A stretch of 64,000 nt of DNA from an uncultured Bacteroidales bacterium. Lineage in GTDB: Bacteria; Bacteroidota; Bacteroidia; Bacteroidales; P3. The stretch lies in contig CAMVMX010000013.1 of the NCBI GenBank assembly GCA_947168665.1, positions 46,141 to 110,140 on the forward strand, written 5' to 3'. The translations under genes were made by a program, and so were the position numbers. Each line of letters begins with the position of its first letter. Position 1 is the stretch's first letter. This document shows positions 26,487 to 35,647 of this stretch, one piece after another. The notes under the pieces are model-generated. The model saw only the letters and a list, made by a program, of their open reading frames with translations, was not told where the DNA came from and did not search any database.

Positions 26487-28088
26487 ATGATGAAACGAAT
26501 GGTCTTTTTGGCTGCGGCAACGATGATGGCGGTCTGTCTGCAGGGACAGACGCGCTATGAGTTGACGCATGTTGCGCCGACGGTGAATACCACGGGCAGC
26601 GAGACGGGAGGAGTGTTGGTGGATGACAGTATTCTGCTCTATTCCTCGATGATGAGTGAGGATGCCAACCGTCTGTATCTGGTTGATTTCACGCCGGTGT
26701 TGACGCAGGTGATGCAGGTGCGTGTGTCCGCTGACGGTTCGCTGGGCGAGCCGTCGCTGAACCGCTGGGGACTGAACGCGGTGAGTACGAACTGCGGCCA
26801 TGTGGCTTATGACGCAAAGAACGATATTCTGTATTTCGCCCGCAGTACACCCGCGAAGGACGGGCAGTACCAACTGTATTATACCAAACGGGTGAACAAC
26901 CGCTGGAAGAAGGCTGTGAAGCTGGGTGGCGATGTGAATGTGGAGGGGTACAGCAGCACGCACCCGGCGGTGGGCTATCTGCCCGACGGGAAACCGATTC
27001 TCTATTTCAGTTCGGACCGGCCCGGCGGCGAGGGCGGCATGGATATTTGGTATGCCGTGATAATCGGCGAGGGGCAGCCGGGCAACAGCACGAATCTGGG
27101 GCAGCCGGTGAACAGCCCGCAGGACGATGTGACCCCGTTTTATTCGAATGAGGAGGGATGTCTCTATTTCTCCAGCAACAGGAGTGGGGGACAGGGCGGT
27201 TTTGATGTCTATATGTCGGAGGGGTTCAGGAACAGCTGGCAGCTGCCCCGGACACTGGGCAAGGAGGTGAACAGCGCGTATGACGACCTGTTTTTCAACC
27301 TGCAGCCTTGCCGCTGCCGCTGTGTGCAGGAAAGGGCCGACACGGCCGAGGTGGTGGTGGCGTGCGGTTTCCTGTCGTCGAACCGGCCTGGCTCGCTTTA
27401 CGAGACGGACAGCAACTGTTGCAACGACCTGTACCGCTGGCGAAGGTTGTACAGGCCAGAGGGAGTGCAACCCGCCCAGCCGGAGACACCTCCGAGTTTG
27501 CGGGCACTGGATTTGCTGCCACTGACCTTGTATTTCCATAACGACGAGCCTACGCCCTGCACGCTCGACACGACCACACGGCTGGACTATTCGTCGACCT
27601 ACAGGCGCTATTATCAGATGCGCGACGAGTATAAAGGGGCGCAACCGAGTCCTGTGGACAAGCGCAAGTGGGATTCGATACAGGGGGCTGTGGACATCTT
27701 TTTCGACTATGAGTTGAAGAAGGGCTTCAACGACTTGGGCGAGTTTCTACAGTTGCTCTATGCCGACTTGCGGGCCGGAAGGAAGGTGTGCATAACGGTT
27801 GACGGCTATGCGAGCCCACTGTTCGAAAGTTTGTATAACGTGAACCTTTCGAAACGTAGGATATATAGTTTCAGGAACGAGTTGCTGCACTGGAACAACC
27901 AGGCGTTGCTGCCTTTCTGGAACAACGGGGCGTTGAAGCTGACGACGGTGGCCCACGGGGCTGCGGACAGTAATGCGGTGGCTCCGTCAGACCCGCTTCG
28001 CAACCCGCGGAACGTGAAGTCGGTGTACAGTATGGAGGCCGCCCATGCCCGCCGGATTGACATTGTGGATTATCATTACATCAAATAG
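26487..28088 (+). CDS. exported PD40 beta-propeller protein with OmpA-like C-terminus
   Basis: 533 residues. Signal (KRMVFLAAATMMAVCLQGQ). Residues ~90-280 hold PD40-type propeller repeats: ILYFARSTPAKDGQYQLYYT, LYFSSDRPGGEGGMDIWYA, LYFSSNRSGGQGGFDVYMS. The C-terminal part (about 390-500) is like an OmpA peptidoglycan-binding domain: FFDYELKKGF and VDGYASPLFESLYNVNLSKRR. A tight Cys cluster (CRCRC) lies near 275. PorP plus such a protein fits a PorE-like linkage of T9SS to peptidoglycan, although no TPR region is visible. Confidence 0.82.
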   Translation: MMKRMVFLAAATMMAVCLQGQTRYELTHVAPTVNTTGSETGGVLVDDSILLYSSMMSEDANRLYLVDFTPVLTQVMQVRVSADGSLGEPSLNRWGLNAVSTNCGHVAYDAKNDILYFARSTPAKDGQYQLYYTKRVNNRWKKAVKLGGDVNVEGYSSTHPAVGYLPDGKPILYFSSDRPGGEGGMDIWYAVIIGEGQPGNSTNLGQPVNSPQDDVTPFYSNEEGCLYFSSNRSGGQGGFDVYMSEGFRNSWQLPRTLGKEVNSAYDDLFFNLQPCRCRCVQERADTAEVVVACGFLSSNRPGSLYETDSNCCNDLYRWRRLYRPEGVQPAQPETPPSLRALDLLPLTLYFHNDEPTPCTLDTTTRLDYSSTYRRYYQMRDEYKGAQPSPVDKRKWDSIQGAVDIFFDYELKKGFNDLGEFLQLLYADLRAGRKVCITVDGYASPLFESLYNVNLSKRRIYSFRNELLHWNNQALLPFWNNGALKLTTVAHGAADSNAVAPSDPLRNPRNVKSVYSMEAAHARRIDIVDYHYIK

Positions 28089-28107
28089 TTCGATAAAACA
28101 ATAGATT

Positions 28108-28743
28108 ATGAAGATTTTGTGCGTGGTGCGAAACTATGCCCCCCATGCGGGCGAAATGAAGGCCGAGGTGCCACAGGAACCAACTTTCTTTATGAAGCCA
28201 GACAGCGCGTTGAATCCGAAGCAGCTGCCGCTGTTTTATCCAGACTTTACTGAGGATTTGCAGCATGAGGTGGAAATTGTGGTGAGGATTGACCGGCTGG
28301 GGAAGTGTATAGACCCCCGTTTTGCCCACAAGTATTACGACTCGGTGGCGCTGGGCATCGATTTTACAGCCCGCGACTTGCAGCGCAAGGCTAAAGCGGC
28401 GGGGCTGCCATGGCTGGTGTCGAAGGGATTTGACGGCAGTGCGGTGGTGGGGCCGTTTGTGCGGTTGGAGGAGTTGCGCCAGGCGACTGGCAGAGAGGGC
28501 CTGTCGATATGCAATCTGGGTTTCGACCTGCGCCGCAACGGTAGTGTGGTGCAGGAGGGGAACACAAAGGATATGATTTTCGCTGTGGATGAGTTGATAG
28601 CCCATATATCGCGGTATATGACGCTCCGCACGGGCGATATGATTTTCACTGGCACACCAGCCGGGGTGGGGCCTGTGGCAATAGGCGATGTGCTGCAGGG
28701 TTCGATAGAGGGACAGCCTATGTTGCGCTTGGAGATTAAGTGA
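28108..28743 (+). CDS. fumarylacetoacetate hydrolase family protein
   Basis: 211 residues, the short FAH form. Metal ligands are seen in HEVEIVVRI (about 51-59) and the Asp of GIDFTARDLQ; also LPWLVSKGFDGSAVVGPFV and TGTPAGVGPV near the C-terminus. The family covers hydrolases, decarboxylases and isomerases acting on acylpyruvates or related keto acids; the exact substrate is unknown. 19 bases past the PD40-OmpA gene, with a terminator behind it. Confidence 0.9.
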   Translation: MKILCVVRNYAPHAGEMKAEVPQEPTFFMKPDSALNPKQLPLFYPDFTEDLQHEVEIVVRIDRLGKCIDPRFAHKYYDSVALGIDFTARDLQRKAKAAGLPWLVSKGFDGSAVVGPFVRLEELRQATGREGLSICNLGFDLRRNGSVVQEGNTKDMIFAVDELIAHISRYMTLRTGDMIFTGTPAGVGPVAIGDVLQGSIEGQPMLRLEIK

Positions 28744-28771
28744 CCCCGGATATACCTGATGAGCAAATAGT

Positions 28772-28803
28772 AAGGGCGGCCCTAAAACGAGCCGCCCTTT
28801 TCA
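28772..28803 (+). terminator. terminator after the FAH-family gene
   Basis: Perfect 9-bp stem AAGGGCGGC (28772-28780) with 28791-28799 and a 10-base loop, followed by TTTTC. 29 bases after the stop. Confidence 0.85.
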
Positions 28804-28839
28804 CGAAATAGAAAGGAGGATTTTTTTTCAGTTTAACTG

Positions 28840-28873
28840 TGAGAGACGGAGGCTGGCTGGCAACCGTCTCTCA
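28840..28873 (-). terminator. hairpin after the outer-membrane barrel gene
   Basis: Perfect 10-bp stem TGAGAGACGG (28840-28849) with 28864-28873, 7 bases past the minus-strand stop. No T run follows on that strand, so efficiency is uncertain. Confidence 0.55.
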
Positions 28874-28879
28874 GGGGGG

Positions 28880-29596
28880 TTAGAAGTGGAAACCAACGCG
28901 GAGTCCCATCACGCCCATGCGGCTGCTGGGACGCCCCTCGAAAATCTCTTCGGTGGGCGAAGCCGATTTGGCGGTGTATTCGATGTAGTGGTTGCCAAGC
29001 CCCATGTAGTAGAGGTTGACGCTGACAAACTCGCCAAGGTAGGTGCCGATGCCAGCCATCCAGGCCAGTTCGCCCGTCAATTTATAGCGGTAGGACTGTG
29101 AGGGATAGCCGTTTCGGGTGATGATGAGCATGTCGTAGCCGATAGCCACTTCAGCAAAGGGACGCACGTCGGGCATGAGGTTGTAGCGGTATTTCAGACC
29201 CAGCATGACGGGGATGTTGAGGTACTGCGGGAATGTGGGGTATTTGCCCAAAGAGTCGGCGTGGTTGTCGTAGGCCTTGCGGATTTTGGAGCCAGAGTTG
29301 TTCCACAGCACGCTGGCTTCGGCATAGGGCTGCAGCTCACCAACGCCTACATCGAACCAAAGACCGAAGCGGCCTGTGAATCCGAGTCCTGCACTGGCGC
29401 CTTTGCCTATGTTGTTGCGGTCGAGAACAGCAAAACTGCCAAAGGGTTCGAGTTCGACAGCGTTGTTGAACTGTGCAACAGGTAGTGTGCCGTTGATGAA
29501 CACGGAGGTCTCAGTTTGCTGGGCGTTGGCACGGACACCTGCGAAGAGGAGGACTGCACAAAGGCATAATGATTTGATATAACTGCTTTTATTCAT
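28880..29596 (-). CDS. outer-membrane beta-barrel protein
   Basis: 238 residues. Signal peptide (SYIKSLCLCAVLLFAGVRANA), then alternating hydrophobic strands of a small OmpA/OmpW-like barrel and a C-terminus ending MGLRVGFHF, with the terminal aromatic typical of BAM substrates. No enzymatic motif. Its own promoter (29622-29651) and a hairpin downstream suggest a single-gene unit. Function beyond porin-like or structural is not visible. Confidence 0.85.
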   Translation of the reverse strand: MNKSSYIKSLCLCAVLLFAGVRANAQQTETSVFINGTLPVAQFNNAVELEPFGSFAVLDRNNIGKGASAGLGFTGRFGLWFDVGVGELQPYAEASVLWNNSGSKIRKAYDNHADSLGKYPTFPQYLNIPVMLGLKYRYNLMPDVRPFAEVAIGYDMLIITRNGYPSQSYRYKLTGELAWMAGIGTYLGEFVSVNLYYMGLGNHYIEYTAKSASPTEEIFEGRPSSRMGVMGLRVGFHF

Positions 29597-29621
29597 AATG
29601 TTGTGTGTTTTGTTTGGAATA

Positions 29622-29651
29622 CAAAAATAGTAATTTTTTTTTACTTCACAA
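29622..29651 (-). promoter_or_regulatory. promoter of the outer-membrane barrel gene
   Basis: Minus strand TTG (29649-29651), 19 bases, TATTTTTG (29622-29629), 25 bases before the ATG. Confidence 0.65.
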
Positions 29652-29666
29652 TCCCAGAATGAAAAA

Positions 29667-31340
29667 TTAGATGTTGCAGTTGATTTTGCATTGGTGTTTA
29701 GCTATTTCGGCACGTCCAATCTGGATCATGCGGCGGCAGGAGGCCAGGTAGCGGCTGTCGCGCTGGGTGTCGAGCAGCAGGAGGTAGCCCATGATGATGT
29801 AGGCCAGGCTCTCGGCAAGTGCGCGGACGTGGTGTTCGAAAGCTTCGCCGGCACCCCCGTCGGTAAGCTGGTCGTGCATGGCGCGGTAGTCGGCGGTCAT
29901 GGCGCGAAGGGTTTCGCGGAGGGGTTCGAGTTCGGCGTTGAGTGGCTGGGCGTCGTAGTCGGCAATGCGTTTGAGGTAGTTGCCGTTGCTGATGCCCTTG
30001 GTGGCGGCGACGACTTGGAGCTGCGAGGTGCCTTCGTAGATGCTGAGGATGCGGGCATCGCGGTAGAGGCGTTCGCAGGTGTATTCTTTCATGAAGCCAC
30101 TGCCGCCGTGGATTTGGATGCAGTCGTAGGCGCACTGGTTGGAGTACTCGCTGGCCATGAGTTTGGTGATAGGAGTGAGACAGTCGGCGTTGCGGAGGTG
30201 GGCTTTCATGGCCTGACGCTCTTCGGCCGTGAGGGGACAGATTTTTGATAGGCGGTCGTAGCAGTTGGCGAGGTCGACCTGGCGGGCGGTCTCGTAGAGA
30301 AGTGAGCGGACGGCATCGGTCTTGGCACGCATGGTGTTGAGGATGTCCTGTACGGGAATCATCTGGTCGATGGTTTTGCCGAACTGCTCGCGGGTGGCAG
30401 CATATTCGACTGCTTCGCGACAGGCGGCTTCGCACAGGCCCACGGCTTGGGCACCCACACCCAGACGGGCTCCGTTCATGAGCGACATGGTGTATTTGAT
30501 GAGGCCTAAGCGGCGCTCACCCACCAGCTGGCAGGGGGCATTGGTGAAGACGAGTTCGGCGGTGGGGGAGCCGATGATGCCCATTTTATGCTCAATGCGA
30601 CGGACGGTGAGGCCGCCGTCGTTGCGGTCGTAGACGAAGTAGGAGAGGCCGCGCCCGTCGGTGGTGCCCTCTTCTGAGCGGGCAAGGACGAGGTGAATGT
30701 CGGCATCGCCGTTGGTGATGAAGCGTTTGACACCGTTGAGACGCCAGCAGTTGGCAGCCTCGTCGAAGGTGGCTTTGAGCCGCACGGACTGGAGGTCGGA
30801 ACCGGCGTCAGGTTCGGTGAGATCCATGCTGCAGGTGGCTCCCTGGTAGATGCGGGGAAGGTATTTGTCTTTGATTTCCTCGGAGGCGAAGTCTTCGATG
30901 GTGTCGGCGCAGTCCTGCAGCATCCAGATGGTGGCAAAGCCCACATCGGCACGGGCTACAATCTCGCCGGCCATGGTGGTGACGGTGCCGGGCATGTTGA
31001 GACCGTGGTATTTGCGGCGCTGTTTGATGCCGTAGAGACCGGACTGGGTGAGGACTTGATGGTTCTGCGCAGTGCCGGGGGCATAGACCACGCGGCCGTC
31101 GACCACCTTGGGGCCTTCGGCGTCAACCTCGGCGGCATTGGGGGCGATGACTTCGGCAGTGATTTCGCCGATGAGGTCCATGGCTTGCTGGTAGCCCTCG
31201 ACGGCTTCGGCCACATTGGCCGGGGCATCGGGGTATTGGCCAGCTTCTTCGAAGTTGTTCTCGCGGAGGGTGGCTATCTTTTCGATATCGGGGTGCTGAA
31301 GGTAGAACTTCAGGCTTTCGTTGTCGCTATAATAGTTCAT
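29667..31340 (-). CDS. acyl-CoA dehydrogenase
   Basis: FAD enzyme that oxidises or, with ETF, may reduce the alpha-beta bond of acyl-CoA. 557 residues, longer than the ~380-residue short-chain type, with an N-terminal extension (~1-70) and an extra C-terminal helical part (~470-557). FAD region: CSMDLTEPDAGSDLQ and LNGVKRFITNGDADIHLVLAR; the C-terminal motif QIHGGSGFMKEYTCERLYRDARILSIYEGTSQLQ is present (in segments). It lies 21 bases downstream of etfA, the electron partner pair, at the end of a fatty-acid gene run. Substrate chain length not decidable. Confidence 0.94.
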   Translation of the reverse strand: MNYYSDNESLKFYLQHPDIEKIATLRENNFEEAGQYPDAPANVAEAVEGYQQAMDLIGEITAEVIAPNAAEVDAEGPKVVDGRVVYAPGTAQNHQVLTQSGLYGIKQRRKYHGLNMPGTVTTMAGEIVARADVGFATIWMLQDCADTIEDFASEEIKDKYLPRIYQGATCSMDLTEPDAGSDLQSVRLKATFDEAANCWRLNGVKRFITNGDADIHLVLARSEEGTTDGRGLSYFVYDRNDGGLTVRRIEHKMGIIGSPTAELVFTNAPCQLVGERRLGLIKYTMSLMNGARLGVGAQAVGLCEAACREAVEYAATREQFGKTIDQMIPVQDILNTMRAKTDAVRSLLYETARQVDLANCYDRLSKICPLTAEERQAMKAHLRNADCLTPITKLMASEYSNQCAYDCIQIHGGSGFMKEYTCERLYRDARILSIYEGTSQLQVVAATKGISNGNYLKRIADYDAQPLNAELEPLRETLRAMTADYRAMHDQLTDGGAGEAFEHHVRALAESLAYIIMGYLLLLDTQRDSRYLASCRRMIQIGRAEIAKHQCKINCNI

Positions 31341-31361
31341 GGCTGTTTTTGCTGAGGTTAA

Positions 31362-32384
31362 TTATTTTTTGCACGACTGGTAGGCGTTCATGAGGCGGGG
31401 TATGATTTCGCACACGTCGCCGATGATGGTGTAGTCGGCAATGGAGTTGATGGGTGCGTCGGGGTCGGTGTTGATGGAAATAATCTGACCCGACTGCTCC
31501 ATGCCCACGCGGTGCTGGACGGCGCCGGAGATGCCGCAGGCGATGTAGAGTTTGGGACGCACCGTGACGCCGGTCTGGCCAATCTGGCGGTCGTTGGAGC
31601 AGAAGCCGGCATCGATGGCTGCACGGCTGGCCCCCACTTCACCGCCAATCATGTTGGCAAATTTGTAGAGCATGTCGAAGTTTTCTTTGCTGCCCATGCC
31701 ATAGCCTCCGGCTACGATGATGGAGGCTCCTTTGATGTCGACACCTTGGGGGTCGATTTGGCGGCTGATGACTTTGAGGCACTCGTCCTCGGCACGCAGA
31801 TATTTGGAGGCGTCGAGGCTGATGAGTTTCCCTTTGCGGTTGGAATCGATGATTTCCTTGCGCATCACGCCCTCGCGCACGGTGGCCATTTGAGGACGAG
31901 TTTCGGGGCTGACAATGGTGGCTACGATGTTGCCGCCGAAAGCGGGACGAATCTGGTAAAGGATGTCGTGATATTCTTTGCCGGTCTTGAGGTCGGTGTG
32001 GTCGCCGATTTCGAGGGCTGTGCAGTCGGCAGTAAGGCCGCAGCGCAGGTGGGAGGCGATGCGGGGCGCAAGGTCGCGGCCCACGCTGGTGGCGCCGTAG
32101 AGTACCACCTCGGGTTGCCGCTCGCGGATGATGCCGTCGACTATGCTGAAATGCGGCAGTGTACGGTAGGGCGACAGGCGCGGGTCGTTGGCATAGAGGA
32201 TGGTGTCGACACCGTAGGGGTATAGCTGCTGTTCGAGGTCGGCCACGTTGTTTCCGGCCACGATGGCTTCCAGTTCTCCTCCCAGGCGGTCGGCCAGACG
32301 GCGGCCTTTGGAGCAAAGCTCGAGACTTACGTCGGCAACACGGCCGGATTCGTTGATTTCAATATATACGAGTATGCTGTTCAT
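31362..32384 (-). CDS. etfA: electron transfer flavoprotein alpha subunit
   Basis: FAD-binding subunit that accepts electrons from acyl-CoA dehydrogenases. 340 residues. Start at ATG 32384 (NSILVYIEINESG). The C-terminal FAD domain shows ASIIVAGGYGMGS, VGASRAAIDAGF, QIGQTGVTVRPKLYIACGISGAVQH and INTDPDAPI. The etfB stop is 4 bases upstream, and the acyl-CoA dehydrogenase follows. Confidence 0.96.
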   Translation of the reverse strand: MNSILVYIEINESGRVADVSLELCSKGRRLADRLGGELEAIVAGNNVADLEQQLYPYGVDTILYANDPRLSPYRTLPHFSIVDGIIRERQPEVVLYGATSVGRDLAPRIASHLRCGLTADCTALEIGDHTDLKTGKEYHDILYQIRPAFGGNIVATIVSPETRPQMATVREGVMRKEIIDSNRKGKLISLDASKYLRAEDECLKVISRQIDPQGVDIKGASIIVAGGYGMGSKENFDMLYKFANMIGGEVGASRAAIDAGFCSNDRQIGQTGVTVRPKLYIACGISGAVQHRVGMEQSGQIISINTDPDAPINSIADYTIIGDVCEIIPRLMNAYQSCKK

Positions 32385-32388
32385 AAAT

Positions 32389-33192
32389 TTATCCAATGAT
32401 GTGGTTGGTGACAAGGTTTGAGATAAGGCTGTTGAGTGCTTCCTGTGTGTTTTCGACCCGGATGTTGTCCTTCTGGGTCAGCACCACGCTGTCCACGTTC
32501 TTCACTTTGGTGGGGGAGCCGGAGAGTCCCAGCCGGTCGAATTCGGGGTTTACATCGTCGGCTGTCCACACGGGGATTTCGAGGTGGCGGTTTTTCAGCA
32601 CAAGGTGTGCATGGCGGAAACGGGGACGCGGAGCACTGCCGCACACGGTGACGAGTACGGGAAGAGGAGCCTCGACAACCTCGGTGCCACTCGAAATGCG
32701 GCGCTTGATGCGGATGCATTTGTCGCTTACTCCCAGCAGTTCTTCGGCGTATGTGATTTGGGGTATATCCATCTTTTCAGCCACCTGGGGGCCCACCTGT
32801 GCGGTGTCGCCGTCAATGGCTTGGCGGCCGCCGAAGACGAGGTCGACATGGCCCAGTTTCTTTACAGCGCAGGAGATGGCGTATGAGGTGGCCAGCGTGT
32901 CGGCTCCGGCAAAGCGGCGGTCGGACAGCACAAAGCCGTCGTCGGCTCCACGGTAAATGGCTTCGCGGATAATCTCTTCGGCGCGGGGAGGCCCCATGGT
33001 CACTACGGTGACGGTCGAGCAGGGCATCTGCTCTTTGACTTGAAGGGCCATTTCGAGGGCGTTGAGGTCTTCGGGGTTGTAGACGGCCGGAAGGGCAGAA
33101 CGGTTGATGGTGCCTTCTGGTGTCATGGCTTCGGGTCCCACATTGCGGGTGTCGGGAACCTGTTTGGCCAATACTACGATTTTTATACTCAT
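32389..33192 (-). CDS. etfB: electron transfer flavoprotein beta subunit
   Basis: 267 residues; partner of EtfA. IKIVVLAKQVPDTRNVG at the N-terminus, NPEDLNALEMALQVKE, SDRRFAGADTLATSYAI, VFGGRQAIDGDTAQVGPQVAE, and the family tail. Start ATG 33192; a TTG three codons earlier is less likely. The gene order etfB-etfA-acd is the common one. 118 bases separate it from fabD upstream, so it may be the second half of one long transcript or have its own promoter. Confidence 0.96.
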   Translation of the reverse strand: MSIKIVVLAKQVPDTRNVGPEAMTPEGTINRSALPAVYNPEDLNALEMALQVKEQMPCSTVTVVTMGPPRAEEIIREAIYRGADDGFVLSDRRFAGADTLATSYAISCAVKKLGHVDLVFGGRQAIDGDTAQVGPQVAEKMDIPQITYAEELLGVSDKCIRIKRRISSGTEVVEAPLPVLVTVCGSAPRPRFRHAHLVLKNRHLEIPVWTADDVNPEFDRLGLSGSPTKVKNVDSVVLTQKDNIRVENTQEALNSLISNLVTNHIIG

Positions 33193-33310
33193 GTTGTTCA
33201 AATTAATGATTCAAGTGTTGATAGATGTTTGTTTTTGGGTGCGTTGTCCTGTAGGGTCGAGCCCCGGACATCCTGGTTTGGAGCAGCCGGACGGGACTGC
33301 GCAAGCCCGC

Positions 33311-34195
33311 TCAGCAGGCTGAGTGGGCATCGGTCTCGGGGCTGATGCGCTTCACCATGCCCTGCAGGGCGGTGCCGGGACCCACCTCAATAAACTCGGT
33401 GGCGCCGTCAGCAATCATGTTCTGCACGGTGGCGGTCCAGCGGACGGGCGAGGTGAGCTGAGCCACCAGGTTGCGCTTAATCTGGTCGGGATTGTCGACG
33501 GGAGTGGCGCACACATTCTGATAGCAGGGGCAGATTGGGGTGTGGAACTGGGTACGCTCGATGGCTTCGGCCAGTTCTATGCGGGCAGGCTCCATCAGAG
33601 GGCTGTGGAAAGCGCCGCCTACTGCCAGGGGCACTGCACGGCCTTTCAGTTCTTTCAGCCGCTCGCAGGCCTGTGCCACACCTTCCACTGTGCCACTGAT
33701 GACCAGCTGGCCGGGAGTATTGTAGTTGGCGGCAACGACGACCTGCCCCGCAGCGGTGATTTCGGCACATACATCCTCAACTGTCTTGTCGTCCAGTTTC
33801 AGGATGGCGGCCATGGTGGAGGGCTGTTTCTCGCAGCAACGCTGCATGGCGTTGGCACGGGCAATGACCAAGCGCAACCCGTCTTCGAAGTCCATGGCAC
33901 CGGTGGCCACCAGCGCGCTGAACTCGCCAAGGGAGTGTCCACCCACCATGTCGGGCATGAATTCGCTGCCCATATAGGTGGCCAGGATGACAGAGTGGAG
34001 GAAAATGGCGGGTTGGGTTACTTTGGTCTGTTTCAAGTCGTCGGGCGTACCAGTAAACATGAGGTCGGTGATGCGGAAACCGATAATCTCGTTGGCGCGT
34101 TCAAACAACTCGCGGCAACGGTCGTTATTGTCGTATAAATCTTTGCCCATTCCTACGAACTGGGCTCCCTGACCGGGGAAAACGTATGCTTTCAT
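33311..34195 (-). CDS. fabD: malonyl-CoA:ACP transacylase
   Basis: Loads malonyl onto acyl carrier protein for fatty-acid or related chain synthesis. 294 residues from ATG 34195. KAYVFPGQGAQFVGMG at the start, the nucleophile motif GHSLGEFSAL near residue 90, and the catalytic His region GGAFHSPLMEPA near 200. 77 bases after the fabG stop. Confidence 0.96.
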   Translation of the reverse strand: MKAYVFPGQGAQFVGMGKDLYDNNDRCRELFERANEIIGFRITDLMFTGTPDDLKQTKVTQPAIFLHSVILATYMGSEFMPDMVGGHSLGEFSALVATGAMDFEDGLRLVIARANAMQRCCEKQPSTMAAILKLDDKTVEDVCAEITAAGQVVVAANYNTPGQLVISGTVEGVAQACERLKELKGRAVPLAVGGAFHSPLMEPARIELAEAIERTQFHTPICPCYQNVCATPVDNPDQIKRNLVAQLTSPVRWTATVQNMIADGATEFIEVGPGTALQGMVKRISPETDAHSAC

Positions 34196-34272
34196 AGTGG
34201 AATAGTCTTGTTTGTTAATAAATAGTGAGCGGAGAGAACCCTTGGGCGCTCCCCGCATTTTTCGCTTAACGA

Positions 34273-35019
34273 TTATAGGCTGATGCCTCCGTCGATGCAT
34301 ATCACCTGGCCGGTGACGTACTCTGAGAGGTCCGAAGCCAGAAAGAGGCTTACCCTTGCCACATCCAGCTCTGTGCCGGCGCGGTGCATGGGGATGTCAT
34401 CGAGCCATTTCTTACGGGCATCGTCGGGTATGGCGTCTGTCATTGCCGTCTGGATGAAACCGGGGGCTATAGCGTTGCAGCGGATGTTGCGCGAACCGAA
34501 CTCTTGGGCAAATGACTTGGTGAAGCCGATGATGCCCGCTTTGGCGGCCGAGTAGTTGCACTGGCCCCCGTTGCCATTCACGCCCACCACCGAACTGGTG
34601 TTGATGATGCTGCCGCTGCGTTTTTTCATCATATAGGGAATGAAGGCTTTGCAGTAGTTGAACACCGAGCGCAGGTTGATTTGGATGACCAGGTCCCAGT
34701 CTTCGGGCGACATGCGGAGCAAAAGATTGTCACGTGTTATGCCGGCGTTGTTCACGATGGCATCCACGCGGCCGTAGCGCTCTATGACTGTCTTGGCCAG
34801 GGCTTCGGTCTGTGCCCAGTCGGCTGCATTAGCGGTGTAGAAAGAGCAGTCGGGATTAATAGTCTGGAGTTTTTCCATCAGTTCCTTGCTGCTGTCGGTT
34901 TCTTTCAGGTCGGTCACAATCACTGTGGCGCCTTCTTCGGCGAAGAGTTCTGCCGTACGGCGTCCAATGCCGCGGGCAGCACCCGTAATCAAGGCTATCT
35001 TGTTCTCTAAAAGGTTCAT
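34273..35019 (-). CDS. fabG: 3-oxoacyl-ACP reductase
   Basis: Short-chain dehydrogenase that reduces the beta-keto group, NADPH-dependent. 248 residues. ITGAARGIGRRTAELF cofactor motif, NNAGITRDNLLL, the active site Ser-Tyr-Lys in NTSSVVGVNGNGGQCNYSAAKAG, and a C-terminus ending CIDGGISL as in FabG. In the fab run. Confidence 0.96.
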   Translation of the reverse strand: MNLLENKIALITGAARGIGRRTAELFAEEGATVIVTDLKETDSSKELMEKLQTINPDCSFYTANAADWAQTEALAKTVIERYGRVDAIVNNAGITRDNLLLRMSPEDWDLVIQINLRSVFNYCKAFIPYMMKKRSGSIINTSSVVGVNGNGGQCNYSAAKAGIIGFTKSFAQEFGSRNIRCNAIAPGFIQTAMTDAIPDDARKKWLDDIPMHRAGTELDVARVSLFLASDLSEYVTGQVICIDGGISL

Positions 35020-35133
35020 TTCAAATGTTTTGTTATTCTATATATTTTTTCAATACGTGAAGGGATGATGATTCTCACGTATCAGTTTTAAACGTGGATG
35101 CGTGGATAATATTGTGTGGCCCGAAAAAAACTT

Positions 35134-35559
35134 CTATTCTTTGTCTTTGTCCACCAGCACAAACGAGAGTTTGCCCTTGCACGCTACCTTGTCATCCACG
35201 TATGCTGTAGCGTCAATGAAAAAGATGAGTCCTTTGCGGTTGGTTATGCGGGCTTTGACAGTGATGGTGTCGCCAGGGTGCACGGGCTGACGGAATCGCA
35301 CATCGTTGAGGCCGGTATATAGCGTGAGGCGGCCGGGAAGCTCGTCGAGCATCAGAATGGCTGACGACTGCCCCATGATTTCGCACAGGATGACTCCTGG
35401 CACAATGGGATTGCCAGGGAAATGTCCTTGCAGGAAATACTCATCGCCCCGCACATGATAGTGCGATATGGCCATATCGCCATCCAAATCCATGTCGTCC
35501 ACGAGCAGCATAGGTTCGCGGTGGGGGAGATAATTCTTTATTTCTTCTCTTGTCAACAT
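35134..35559 (-). CDS. fabZ: 3-hydroxyacyl-ACP dehydratase (FabZ type)
   Basis: Hotdog-fold dehydratase. 141 residues. LPHREPMLLVDDM start, the catalytic HFPGNPIVPGVILCE with His near 45 and Glu in the same helix. It is a stand-alone gene, whereas in many Bacteroidetes the main fabZ is fused to lpxC, which suggests this copy belongs to a second set. 114 bases upstream of fabG. Confidence 0.93.
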   Translation of the reverse strand: MLTREEIKNYLPHREPMLLVDDMDLDGDMAISHYHVRGDEYFLQGHFPGNPIVPGVILCEIMGQSSAILMLDELPGRLTLYTGLNDVRFRQPVHPGDTITVKARITNRKGLIFFIDATAYVDDKVACKGKLSFVLVDKDKE

Positions 35560-35647
35560 AATATCATCTTTTTGGGGTTACTGTCTATCAAATCGGTGTT
35601 TGCCGAATCGGCTTATATCAGGGTTCGGCAAACACTGGAAAAATCAA